A DNA stretch of 64,000 nucleotides from Rostrohypoxylon terebratum (lineage: Eukaryota > Ascomycota > Sordariomycetes > Xylariales > Hypoxylaceae). Under the pieces are notes generated by a model. The model was not told where the DNA came from, did not search any database, and saw only the letters and a program-made list of their open reading frames with translations. Below, in pieces: positions 10,262 to 20,512 of this stretch (positions are counted from its first letter, which is position 1; each line of letters opens with the position of its first letter). A program made the translations under genes and the position numbers. Location: assembly GCA_022497145.1 (NCBI GenBank), contig MU385856.1:434001-498000 (forward strand), given 5' to 3'.

Positions 10262-11664
10262 TCATAAAACAAGGCGGCCGGGATTAGCTTCCAGCACGAC
10301 CTTTACCTTCTGCAAAAAGGCCTTGGCTCTGAGTTCCTCGGTTTTTGGCACGGTAAGGCTAAATGTGCTAAAGCTACCTTCGACCTTGGGAGGAAAGCTC
10401 GTCCTCGGCGCTTTTGGCTTAGGCTTCGCTGAGCCTGCTAAGAAATCGATGATGTCGACCTTTGATTTTGGCTTGGGCGCGACACCGGTGAAAGACGGTG
10501 ATGGCACCGCAGTAATTTGGGGTATGTAGTGGCCCCTAGAACCTTTGACGCTAACATTATTTAGCCCTAAGACCTCATTGAAGAGCTCATCAGCCGTTGG
10601 TTGATAGTTTGCTGGCAACGGTAGGTTGTCGTTGGCTATCTCGGCAGCCCTCTCGACAAAAACAGACAATGGGATAAAGGTGTCGAATGCGTCTTCGACC
10701 TTTTTCTGTGCCTGAATGACGGACTTTAGAAGAATAGGTAGGGATATAACTAAATCTTCTGGGATAGGTACTTCTGGGGTTGCGGGCTTCTCTGCCTTCT
10801 TCGGTGCTTCCTTAGGGGCGGCGATCTTGATGTTCGAGAGATCGAGGTGCGAGTTGTGGTCGAAGCGTGCCTTGATCTCTTCTGGCCTACTAGAAGAAAC
10901 GCTGCCAAGGTAAGCGAGCACATCACCCTTGAGCAGTCGTCCAGCGGGGCCTGTGGGAATTATCTCGCTAACGACAGACTCATCTAACTTGTGCTCCTTT
11001 ATTAGGTGCTCAACTGATGGGTAAAGAGGATATTTCTGCGGAGGTGCCTTCTGGCCAGTCTTCCTAGGTCCACTAGCTTGTTTCTCTGGCGTGCTTCCCT
11101 GAGAGGCTGGCTGTGGTGACGGCCCATCCTTCTTGGCTTCTTTCTGCGTGGGCTTCTCATCGGCGGGGATCTTTAATGTGCTGAGGTCGTCTCCTGGCTC
11201 CGCAACGACGCCGATTCGGGTGCCAACTTGGACGTTTTTGCTTCCGTCGCCCTGCATTATTTTGAACATAACCCCATCGTCTTGCGCCTCGACGTCCATG
11301 GTCGCCTTGTCGGTTTCGATCTCGAGCAGGACATCGCCAGCGGAAAAGGAGTCTCCTTCCTTGATCTTCCAGCTTGCGATATTACCTTCCGTCATGGTCG
11401 GCGATAGGGCGGGCATGGTGAAGTTCTGTGCTGCCAGCGAAGCAGAGGATGTGCGAAAACCTGAGCGTCCAACATTTTACATTAGCCAAGCCAAAACCAA
11501 AACCAAAACCAAAACCAAAATCAAAATCAAAAAGGGAAATCGTGGTTCAATAATAAAATAATGACATAATAAAATAGCGAAATACCTCTGGTTGCGGCAT
11601 CTTGGGCGACCCGTCGGCTTACGAGCCGTGTCGACAGACGGGTAGCTGTCGCAAAAGATGCCAT
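10262..11664 (-). CDS. PDX1: Pyruvate dehydrogenase complex E3-binding protein (protein X)
   Basis: Two exons, 11664-11586 and 11460-10262, encode 425 residues. Exon 1 gives an Arg/Ser-rich, acid-poor presequence (MASFATATRLSTRLVSRR..), and the join supplies ..GFRTSSASLAAQ, a typical mitochondrial cleavage region. Lipoyl domain ~42-118 with ETDKATMDV and the lipoyl lysine at ~78; Pro/Lys/Ala-rich linker; peripheral subunit-binding domain ~174-211 (PSVEHLIKEHKL..GPAGRLLKGDV); then a C-terminal part with no E2 HXXXD catalytic motif. This is the layout of fungal protein X, which docks dihydrolipoamide dehydrogenase onto the PDH core in the matrix. The 125-bp intron holds an (AAAACC)n run at about 11489-11530. 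A frame starting at 11416 begins at the lipoyl domain and would lose the presequence. Confidence 0.92.
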
Positions 11665-12161
11665 TGTTCACTATGGCTTTCGGAGTAGAGGAGTAGAAAG
11701 GTGAAGCTCAATTGAGCTTTTTTCCTCTTCTCGTCAAGGGTCAACCCGACGCTTCGGAGCTTATGAATAGTTGCGACGGTCAAGCTTGTTGGGGATTCTC
11801 CGGTCTCAACCGAATAATCGAATAATGTCGGAAATAGAAGGGGCGCTTCAAAGTTTTGCCGCTTCCAGCTCCGACAACTGCCCGGACAGTTGGGAATTTG
11901 CAAAGTTGCAGGATTGAAATTCTTATTCAGTGGAACCGCTCGCTCATGACCCCACTATCGATAACGTAAGGTCTCCACCGAAGCTCGAATGTAGAGTAAA
12001 GTGGGATGGTGGATCCAATGCGTGATTCTACCTTTTACACATTTTACAACTATAATTTTATAAATTTTATAAATTTTATACATTCCAAAACGATGATATA
12101 ATAGTCATTCATTCGGCCATGCCAATTGGCTCCTATCTTGTATTCGAAATTGTAGGAAAAC
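11665..12161. promoter_or_regulatory. Shared divergent promoter region of PDX1 and a mitochondrial protein gene
   Basis: 497 bp between two divergent start codons, both for apparently mitochondrial proteins. It contains an AT-only tandem of an 11-base unit near 12049-12083 (ataaattttat, about three units), close to the plus-strand gene. The layout suggests possible co-regulation, but no specific operator was recognised. Confidence 0.4.
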
Positions 12162-13133
12162 ATGGCTACGTTGACCCCAATATGTCGAGGCTGTTCTCGC
12201 CCGATAATTCTATTTCGCAATTCCTTCCGGTCTATCAAGCCGACATATAATCAGACAATCCAACTCCCGCGATGGCTACAACCAAATCGCGCTGGGATAA
12301 ATCGACGACCATACGCGACGAAAGCCAAAGTCGTACCTCCAGGTCAAACCACACTCGAGAAAAAACTTGGCAAAGCTCCTCCTCAACCTATAAATACAGC
12401 ATCAGAACATGCCAATGTTGCTTCCCACCCGAAGAATCCGCCCGTTGCGCCACCTCCAGTAAAGAAACCAGAATCGCAGTCTACTTTCGTGGAGAAACTC
12501 ATGAGCCAATCCAAGCCGGTAGTCTTATACGAAGCAGCGCCCCACAAGATGTTGCTCTTCTCCAGCTATTGGGCTGGCTTTAGTTGCATAATTGGCGCAG
12601 GCGCCAATTTCATGGTGAACGTCTTTAATGCTCCGGAGGGAATACATTATCTTATACCCTTTGCCATGAGTCTGGTGGGAATGGCTATGGCTGTCATAGG
12701 CACCAGGTTCGCCTTGACGCCTTCAGGTGTCGTGCGGTACATAAAAATATTGCCCGCCAAATCCGTCAAGAGCACGAACCCAGCTGCGCCATCAAGCCCT
12801 CCGGTCAGGCTTGAGATCGAAGTACGACGTCCCATACCTTTTATGTACCAGCGATACGAGGTCGACGCCAAAAAAGTCGTCATGCCCGCGCCCTTGTATA
12901 ATAGAAAAGAAAGCGACGACGAAGAATCAATTTTACCTAGCGGAGGCTTTCTCAAGAGTTGTCGTCGTGGAGTAACGGGAGAAGGCTTCGCACCGATCGA
13001 GGTTGACGGTCTCAAATTTAAGTTGGATATCACAGACGCATACGTGCTAGAAGAAGGGCGAGCCTTGGATAGGCTCGTGAGAATCGAGAAGAGGTGGCTG
13101 GAAGAGGAATTCAGATCTATGAGGAGACGCTAA
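12162..13133 (+). CDS. Putative mitochondrial inner-membrane protein, two helices
   Basis: A single exon of 323 residues. The first ~55 residues are rich in Arg, Ser and Thr with almost no acid, ending in RRPYATKAK, a good mitochondrial presequence. Residues 60-105 are Pro-rich. KPVVLYEAAPHKMLLFSS leads into a helix at 131-153, and a second helix lies at 163-182 followed by RFALTPSGVVRYIKILP. The rest is soluble, basic and charged. The LYEA..helix..helix..VRxI layout resembles TMEM223/TMEM186/TMEM70-type respiratory-complex assembly proteins, but that is inference from layout only. The divergent pairing with PDX1 supports a mitochondrial role. Start codon: ATG with A at -3. Confidence 0.75.
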   Translation: MATLTPICRGCSRPIILFRNSFRSIKPTYNQTIQLPRWLQPNRAGINRRPYATKAKVVPPGQTTLEKKLGKAPPQPINTASEHANVASHPKNPPVAPPPVKKPESQSTFVEKLMSQSKPVVLYEAAPHKMLLFSSYWAGFSCIIGAGANFMVNVFNAPEGIHYLIPFAMSLVGMAMAVIGTRFALTPSGVVRYIKILPAKSVKSTNPAAPSSPPVRLEIEVRRPIPFMYQRYEVDAKKVVMPAPLYNRKESDDEESILPSGGFLKSCRRGVTGEGFAPIEVDGLKFKLDITDAYVLEEGRALDRLVRIEKRWLEEEFRSMRRR

Positions 13134-13525
13134 ATTGTTCTGTTGTAAAACACAGAACCCGATGATACCATGTCTTGAGTCACTTCGAATTCCGTCTCAT
13201 GACTGCAGATGAAGAATGTTCTAAAAAGAAGCAAAATCTTTGAAATTTTTATCCTTACGGAAAGGCTATCATCGACATATTCAAGCGAGTCGGGATTATT
13301 CCAGTGTCGACAGTAAGGTTCAAGAAGACGTGAACTTCTTAATACACCTTACTCCATAGTCACAAGGACTCGCCGAGTCCAAAACAGGCAAGAGAAGAGC
13401 CCGATCGGATAATCCCGGGATGAAGATCGGGGGAAATCGAATCGAGCATATTTCTCCCATAGAGATGATTCTCGTGAAAAAAAATCTCGCGCAGATGTGA
13501 TTGTACATATGGTTGCGGGACAACG
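13134..13525. other. Intergenic region, no gene seen
   Basis: Roughly 400 bp between the mitochondrial gene and the sulfotransferase-like gene, both on the plus strand. Short antisense frames here lack family features. It should hold the 3' end of the first gene and the promoter of the second. Confidence 0.45.
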
Positions 13526-13532
13526 TATATAA
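13526..13532 (+). promoter_or_regulatory. Probable TATA box of the sulfotransferase-like gene
   Basis: TATATAA lies 74 bp before the ATG at 13600, within the same eleven-base context (tatataaacga) as the element upstream of the CE5 gene. Core-promoter role inferred from position only. Confidence 0.4.
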
Positions 13533-13599
13533 ACGATTACTATATTTGTCTCATTTTCAGTATCCTCGCACAAGTCCAAGAAACACTGTAATTTGCAAG

Positions 13600-14677
13600 A
13601 TGAAAGTGCTCGTTCTGGGAATGCCCCGCACAGGAACCCAATGTGTGTCCATCCGTTGCCCTCTCTTGATTTACGAAAGAGTCATCCAAGCTTATATCGA
13701 GTATATCTACCTACATAGCTCTAGCGGACGCGCTTGAGAGGCTAGGCATCTCGCCTGTGTATCACATGCGCGAGGTGGGCAAGAACAAGCATCAGTCCCT
13801 ATGGATCGAAGCTCTCGATGCCAAGTTCGAAGACAGAGGAGAACCTTTCAATCGTGAAAAGTTCGACCAGATCCTCGGCTCTTACGAGGTATGTCTTTTT
13901 CCGACTCTTGAAGTTGGGCTGAATCTATGGACGTATCACCTTTTCCTGTATCTGCTTGATGGACTTCCAGCCGGTCGAGAAAGTGAGCGTTTAGAACGGC
14001 CTCTTAGAGTAGGCTCACGTCTCTAGGCTCTATCCGATTACCCAGCCGCCATCTTCCCTGAGGAGCTCATGGCCGCGTATCCAGAAGCGTCGGTCATCCT
14101 CTCAGTACGGCGCTCAGAAGACGAATGGCTAGCTTCGATGAAGTCAACGCTCGTATGTAATAGCGGTATCTTGTTCTTTTGCTCCTATTCAGAAACGAGT
14201 CAATACACCAGATATATACCTGTATCCCCTGGATACTACTAACCTTCTCCCCTCTTTCTCTTGCGCTATTTAACGCCTCTTGTATACTAATCACCTGACT
14301 AACGAAACCCTCATCCCCATCAGTGGCACGCTTACACTCATGCCCCTTCTCCCAATCCCTCTCCCATGGCCCCTTTATCTGAAAAGTACCATCGTCACTG
14401 TTGGAACAATGACCTTCCTAACCAAGGGCTCGCCGCATATCGCGCACATAACGAACTTGTGCGGAGATTAGTCCGGAACCAGGGGCGGAAGTACCTTGAG
14501 TACGTTCCCGGGGATGGGTGGGCGCCGCTGTGCGCATTCCTGGGAGTAGAAGAAGGGATGGCCCCCAGGGCTCAGGAGCCGTTTCCGAGAAGCGATGATT
14601 GGATTGAGTATAAGAAGGAAGTGATGAAGGAGGAGAAGGAGAGGCTAGAAGGGAAGCCTGAAACGAGCGAGAGCTAA
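13600..14677 (+). CDS. P-loop sulfotransferase-family protein (Sulfotransfer_4 type)
   Basis: Four exons, 13600-13642, 13719-13888, 14027-14152 and 14324-14677, give 230 residues. The joins restore GMPRTGTQSLADALERLG (P-loop at 7-15), then ..LGSYE / ALSDYPAAIFPEELMAAYPEA and ..SMKSTL / WHAYTHAP. The order GMPRTGT, MxEVGKNxHxxxW, DYPAA.F.EEL, YPEASVILSVRR and a C-terminal WAPLCAFLGVE matches the fungal proteins annotated as NAD-dependent epimerase/dehydratase or sulfotransferase. The P-loop would bind the phosphosulfate end of PAPS. The acceptor substrate is unknown. All four exons keep frame with GT..AG ends, so it looks intact although no single frame spans it. Confidence 0.85.
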
Positions 14678-17600
14678 TTGCTATGTGCGTGGCAGTGTGG
14701 TTTCATGTCTTGGAGACGGTTCAAGAGTAAAAGAAGTACTCTTGAGTTATCTGATACCTAGGAAGTCTAGGAGATTGGAGGTGAGAATGATGACTCGGCG
14801 GTAATTCGATTATGTCTCACTTAATTAGGTTGTTTACGTGACAATATCAGAGCACTTTGAATATAGATGCGTGATCTACGAGTCTATCAATCTGGGTTGT
14901 TTCCCAGGGCACTCTGGAAACGCCCATGAAAATAGGTAGTTTTGCTACCCAGACAATATTGATGAGCCACAGCTAACACATTCCAAATTCTTGCGTGCAC
15001 CACTCAGAATTTAGTTCTAATATATGCTTATCTACGAAATAATACGAAAAGTCGATGACTACAAGTTGTATATTAAGGTGTTAACAAGGTTCTATGTGAT
15101 AGGGTCGTCTTTGGGGCGACCGGTTTGCTTACCTATTCTAGACTTCCGTAGATTTATTAAAGTCCTCCATTACCAAAGATCATGCGTTCTTTAGCGATCG
15201 TGCCACTGTGCTGGGAAGTTCCCGGAGTTTCATATTCACAATTTTCCGTACTATCACTATAAACTCCTCAAGCCTCTTAATCTTAGAGCTGTACATGTAC
15301 TTTATTCAATACGCGGCCACATTCCACACCAACTGAGACCCTGAATCGTTAACCCTCCCGCATGGCTCCCGCACAAGTAGTAAGGGTCAGCTTCGACGGG
15401 AATGCGGCATCATGTGGCACTAAGCTTAGAATACCATACACACCACACACAAAGGTAGGTAGTCAGCTCCTGAGTAAGATCGTTAAGCGCCAGGGAATAT
15501 ATTCTAGATAAGAGCTACACGACCTTCGCTGTCAGCTGGACGTGAGAGATTAACAAACAACCTTTATTGTAGCAAACAGGTCTAAATTAACCCGAGCGGT
15601 CGCCTAGTTCCGCATCATCTCGCCAGCTAAATAAACGGCGGCTATGAGGCGTATCCGCTACCTTGAGGGGTTTGTTTTATATTCTCGACTAGTACCTGAC
15701 TAAGGGGGAGGCTTTTGTTCGCTGCGATCGCGCTTAGGACTGCTAACAGTGCCCGTCGGCGCAGTTTGACGTGTTAAAGAAAAAAGTTCTGAAGGGGAGG
15801 CGGGCCATGCAAGCCATCTAGATCCCTGCCCATCGTTCCACATCCACGAGAAGCCTGAACGTCTGCGATAACGGCCGAACGCCACGGGACACCTCAAACT
15901 GTGGCAGATAACACCAGCGAGCACGAGAAAGCTTCTCGAACCCCTTCCATTCCGCATCGCGGTATGTCGGCATCTATGATGCTTGTGTGTCTGGGACACG
16001 AATCGTAGCACGAGGGAATAAGATCTTCCCAGTCGGTTCGTGGCGTTCGGTAGGGTTACCTACTACGTAACGGGCAGAAAAGTCTTCACCAAAACCCGGA
16101 CATCGTTAACCAACGGTCGGCTTGCTTCGTCGCACAAAGTGCTTGCATTGCGTCCGGTTTCAGAGGTAACCATCGCCGTGGGGCTTTTCAAATGCTACTC
16201 GACAGCTGCCCAACCCCAAGCAAACATCCACCATCCGAGCTTGGGTTGATGACGCCGGTCAATCCAGGAAACAACCTTGAAAGACACGTGTATGCAGAGC
16301 CGCTGCGGGACATCGCGATGATGCCCAGGCTTGACTGGAGAATGACAAGCATCTGGGGAATGGGGTAGGTAGCACGGGAAAATTAGCAACAACCGTCACA
16401 TATATCCCCTATACGTAGACGCTCGTGATACATGGAGTGGATGGCGTTTTTGACAAAGATAAGCCCGACAGGATGGTATCACTTTATTCTTATAGTTCTC
16501 CCTGTGATGAAATCATTACCGATTACCGATGATATCTTTAAACTTCTGTCCCACGGGGACGGCACGAAGATCACGCGATAGTATCGTGCTTGAAACTCCA
16601 TGCGAGTTAAGAAATAATTACCTATCGAAATTGTCAAAATGGGCTGATATGCCTAGAATAACCCAAAAAGTAGGCCTCTTGATGTGTTGTCAAATCACAC
16701 ATCGTCGTTGACCGGACCCATCATGAACTCCTTGAGACGGCAACCTACATCAAAAGCCGCCCGTTTAGACGTATTTAAAAAATCGCAGCACGGAGTCTTG
16801 CTCGGTAACTTGCCGACGATGGCCTGTTGTGGAGGGTCCGACGGTCAAAAGGGACTCAGAACGCCACATTTTCACTTCGGTGTGTAACAGTGAAAATTTT
16901 TTGGCAGATGCAGATGCAGACCTATCCATTATATTCAACTTGAGGTCTTCAAGCTGACTAGATCATCAGGATGATCTCCTTTACGGGTGAGCGTACGACT
17001 GGCCTCAGTACATAAGTATTAAGGCCGTATGTATAAATTAACTGGATGATCAACTCAGTTCTGACCTACCTGAATCGTCCTAAGGCGAGGTTCGTGATAC
17101 CGCCTTTTGATTGTAGAGCTCCAGGCCTAAACTGGCACAAACCAGATCGAGATGAAGAAAATTACCTAGAGTCCTTGGCGCCAAAAGGGTGCAGTCGAGG
17201 TCGGCACAGGAGCCATGCTGTATAACAACCGGTCCATGATGAGATGTTGGGTGTTCCGTGACACAACATATCTTCTGTGTCGCCGGCGCCGGCGCCGGCG
17301 ACTAAGGAGACGGACTGAGGTCCAAGGCTGTCATGGTTGCGGTCAGCCGTGCATGTAGTGTTCGTCGTGAGTGGTCAGATGATTTCCCCACGCGATCGAG
17401 GTTGAGATTCAAGAGGTGACCCTGGTCGCCCCTCATTTTCTTACTCGTTGCCCAGTGTCTTTGCGGCTTGCCTCATTAGCCGATATGTATGTACGAAGGG
17501 ATTGGGGATTGGACCGACTATCGCCTATCGTATGGACAGGGATACTGTTTTAAGGATGTCAGGATGTTTAGGTCTTATTTTCTGAAGCGACCCTCTCTGC

Positions 17601-17716
17601 AGTACATACGACGTAATGGTCGATAGCACCAATAAGGAGGTGGTATCAGAATTTTAACGTTCTTCACCGCAAGATAGATGGTAGTTATATCTGCAACAGC
17701 ACGGCGAGGAGATAGA

Positions 17717-17824
17717 CGAAAGAGAAAGAGAAAGAGAAAGAGAAAGAGAAAGAGAAAGAGAAAGAGAAAGAGAAAGAGAAAGAGAAAGAGAGTGAGAGTG
17801 AGAGTGAGAGTGAGTGAGTGAGTG
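17717..17824. repeat. Purine microsatellite (GAAAGA)n then (GAGTGA)-type
   Basis: About 75 bp of pure gaaaga hexamer units are followed by agagtg and then gagt units for ~35 bp, an all-purine tract apart from the T in the second part. Direct reading of the sequence. It lies far from any gene and probably varies in length among strains. Confidence 0.9.
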
Positions 17825-19653
17825 ATCTACATGGATGTCGGAGTCTCCTTCGCATCAATCAACTTGCCTGCGGCATCTGAATCCCATCGCGTTGCAGAAA
17901 GTGATAGATTATAATATGACTTATTACAGTGAGCACCAACAGGGGGTGGTTAAATGCAAGTGAGTGAATCAATGTCTGTGGGAAACATTGAATCGATGAG
18001 TACATATGCAAGACCGAGAACTGGATGCTGCGAGTGCAATCTGCGGAAGAAAATTTGATAGAAGGAACTTGAAGTTCGGCGAGGCGGTGAGCGTCGAATT
18101 GGCGTACTGGTGTACTGGCGTATTGGCGTATGGTGATCCGAGAAGACAAGATGCGACACTGTTTGGGACGACGAAGCGCCAGGCTTCTTTAGCTGCGAGG
18201 CAAGGCAGTCAAAATCATTCAAGGCAGGTCATCCGTATGGCCGTCAGGGTTGTGAGGTTCCATCCCAGTGTTCTAGTATCCCAGTATCCTAGTACTAGTA
18301 TCGGATGTGGTTGGGGGATTGAAAGACGATGAACGGATCGGTGTGTCCTCTAAGTGGTCAGTTGATCTAAGGTGTCGTTGGTTGGGAAGCGTGGGAAGTG
18401 GGCAAATAATTCAAGGTGGGGGGATACGATGGGAATGATGGAATTTAGAAAAAAAGAAAAAAAAAAGGAGGGGGAGGGGTTCAAGAAAGATGCTCAGGAT
18501 GAGGGACGAGGGACGAGGGACGCACGATTTACAGAAAAAAAAGGATACAAAAATACATCATAACAAGGTATACCCCAGTTCTTTTCCAGATCCATTTCTA
18601 TTTTTGCCCTAGTAAGTTGGTGTGGTTCGAACGACGTAAGGGTGCAGATTTGAGCAGTAGATAAAGTCAACTAGCGGTGGTCCGTGCCAACTTCCAATTG
18701 TAAAACAACCGCAGATAGCGCCCGATAGCGCGTTCTTGGCTTCTCTTATCGTTATGATCGCTTTAAGGTCCGAGGTCTACGAAGTATTCAAACTCCAAAA
18801 CTCCAAGTTTGAAAAAAAGGAAAAAGAAAAAAAAAACATCCATCATTCAATACGCAGATTTACAATAATGGCATTTGATATTGTGGCTTGCTGTCGGACA
18901 CCCGATTCTGACAATTCTACTACTAATGCTTCCATTAAAATCTAGACGTCATGCCGTGCTTGCTGCAGCTCTCGAGACCGTTCACCAATGAAGTCTTCGA
19001 AGCTACATACTCCGCGCGGTTGAGGTGCATCGGCATAACCCACGGACCACATAAACCGCTGACCACTCTGACCACTAGCAATCTAGCTGATTCTCTGCCT
19101 GGTTCATACTAGGTACCTAGGTAGGTATGGACCATCCATATGAACGGACAATAGTAAGAAAAATTCTCCTCGATATCATGCAAAAGATAGGTCTCATAAG
19201 CTGCAGGTGCAGTGGTAACTAGTATGGTAACACGACAGTCTGATTAAGGATGTTACCATTCTGGGGATTCCGGCATGAGCACAATCGGTACATCGGATGT
19301 ATTGGTTGGAACTTGGAACTTTGTGTACTCTCATTAGAAAGGCTAGCGAGTCCCAGCCTTGGCCGGCACTATTTTGTTTAGTTGCCAACCCCAGACACTG
19401 TTCAGAACTTCAGACAAGCCTCTCAGATCTTTAACGTCGCCCATCCCCTTCCGCTGATAGGCGTAGAGCGATTGCGTCGTCCACCGCCTTCTCGCACTTT
19501 CTTTTTCACCCATCTCCGAACTGAGGTTCCTGCAGTGCATCCCATTTACATAGTAGCGACAGCAGACACGATGGAGACAACTCGGCCTTTTTGAAGCTCT
19601 ACCAGAACTAGTCTTGTTACTTGTGAAAACTAGTGTCGTCTAGGAGGGGCTAA

Positions 19654-19782
19654 ACGCCTCAGCAGACTTGCGAATCTGATGACGAGGAATCTATGGACAT
19701 CAAAGCTGAGGCTGACGATTTAGAAAGTATGGATATATCACACATTCGCAAGTCGTTATCCCACGTGAAACCCGATGGGTAA
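19654..19782 (+). pseudogene. Short coding-like fragment of unknown origin
   Basis: A 42-codon open frame between two stops translates to an acidic, natural-looking peptide containing DDEESMDIKAEADDLESMD and then ISHIRKSLSHVKPDG. There is no start codon at its left end and no partner exon was found. It lies 0.4 kb from the MITE. It could be a relic of a gene or transposon, or chance. Not recognised. Confidence 0.25.
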
Positions 19783-20183
19783 TTAGTGTATGGCATATAA
19801 CTTGGTAGTGTTGGGATGTTATAGTCAGCAAGGTCGCCCCCAAGCGCTAGGGATTGCGCCGGCGCTACGGACTCAAGCGGTGTGAGACATCAAGCAGATC
19901 AAGTAAGAAGTTGAAAAAAAAAAGTTGGATATCGCTCTCAAGAAAAGATAGAAGAAGAACACCTTGAGAAGCGGTGTGACAACTGGATTCTAATTTACCA
20001 TTCTGCAGCGCTTTTCAAAAAAAAAAGACGATTGAAGTCGCCGAGAAACATGGTCTATACCCAGGTAGTCTTTAAAGATGGAGGGATAGAACCTTGAAAG
20101 TACACCCGTCGTCGGGAACACACATCCCACGGAATGTGGCACACCAGCAGGGTTGTCTACATTAGTTAGCATATCCAAGGATA

Positions 20184-20271
20184 CTGGTGCTGTCTACAAT
20201 AACTCTCGACTGCACCCCCCGTAGGGGGGGTGCTGCGCATTGATTAGCGAAACGGGCAAGACTAGCAAAAT
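20184..20271 (+). repeat. Left inverted repeat of the MITE
   Basis: Contains a nested hairpin, gcacccccc-gta-ggggggtgc, at about 20212-20233, followed by gcgcattgattagcgaaacg. The right arm (20425-20512) carries the same order in reverse complement, including the nested C-run/G-run hairpin. Confidence 0.85.
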
Positions 20272-20424
20272 TGTCCGAAGACAGCCGAAGATTACCCTAA
20301 ACCCTTTTGGATATGGCTTAAAATCATATATATTCTTAAAAACAAGGGCCTTATTTATTTAAAGAGTTATGCATCTATACAGTGATACTTTGAAATAAGT
20401 AGGTAATAAATATAAATTTGAAGT

Positions 20425-20512
20425 ATTTCGCTAGTCTTGCCCGTTTCGCTAATCAATGCGCAGCACCCCCCCTACAGGGGGTGCTGATGAGAGTTATCGT
20501 AGACAGCACCAG
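20425..20512 (-). repeat. Right inverted repeat of the MITE
   Basis: Reverse complement of the left arm with a few substitutions (for example tacgata here against tacaata on the left, and agcgaaa against agcaaaa). Those two changes are CpG to TpG/CpA transitions. Confidence 0.85.

Larger units (their letters stand above)
20184..20512. mobile_element. MITE with 88-bp terminal inverted repeats and TA flanks
   Basis: The ends are near-perfect inverted copies: 20184-20271 and the reverse complement of 20425-20512, both starting CTGGTGCTGTCTAC. They differ at a handful of positions, mostly C/T or G/A changes. TA lies directly outside both ends (20182-20183 and 20513-20514), the target duplication of Tc1/mariner-type elements. 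The ~150-bp middle is AT-rich and has no coding frame. Size, long inverted repeats and TA flanks make this a non-autonomous DNA element; no transposase was seen in the window. Confidence 0.85.

Noticed and set aside
18615..18640. GGTTCGAAC word that could be a T-arm
   Set aside because: No pairing stem on either side and no tRNA arms upstream.
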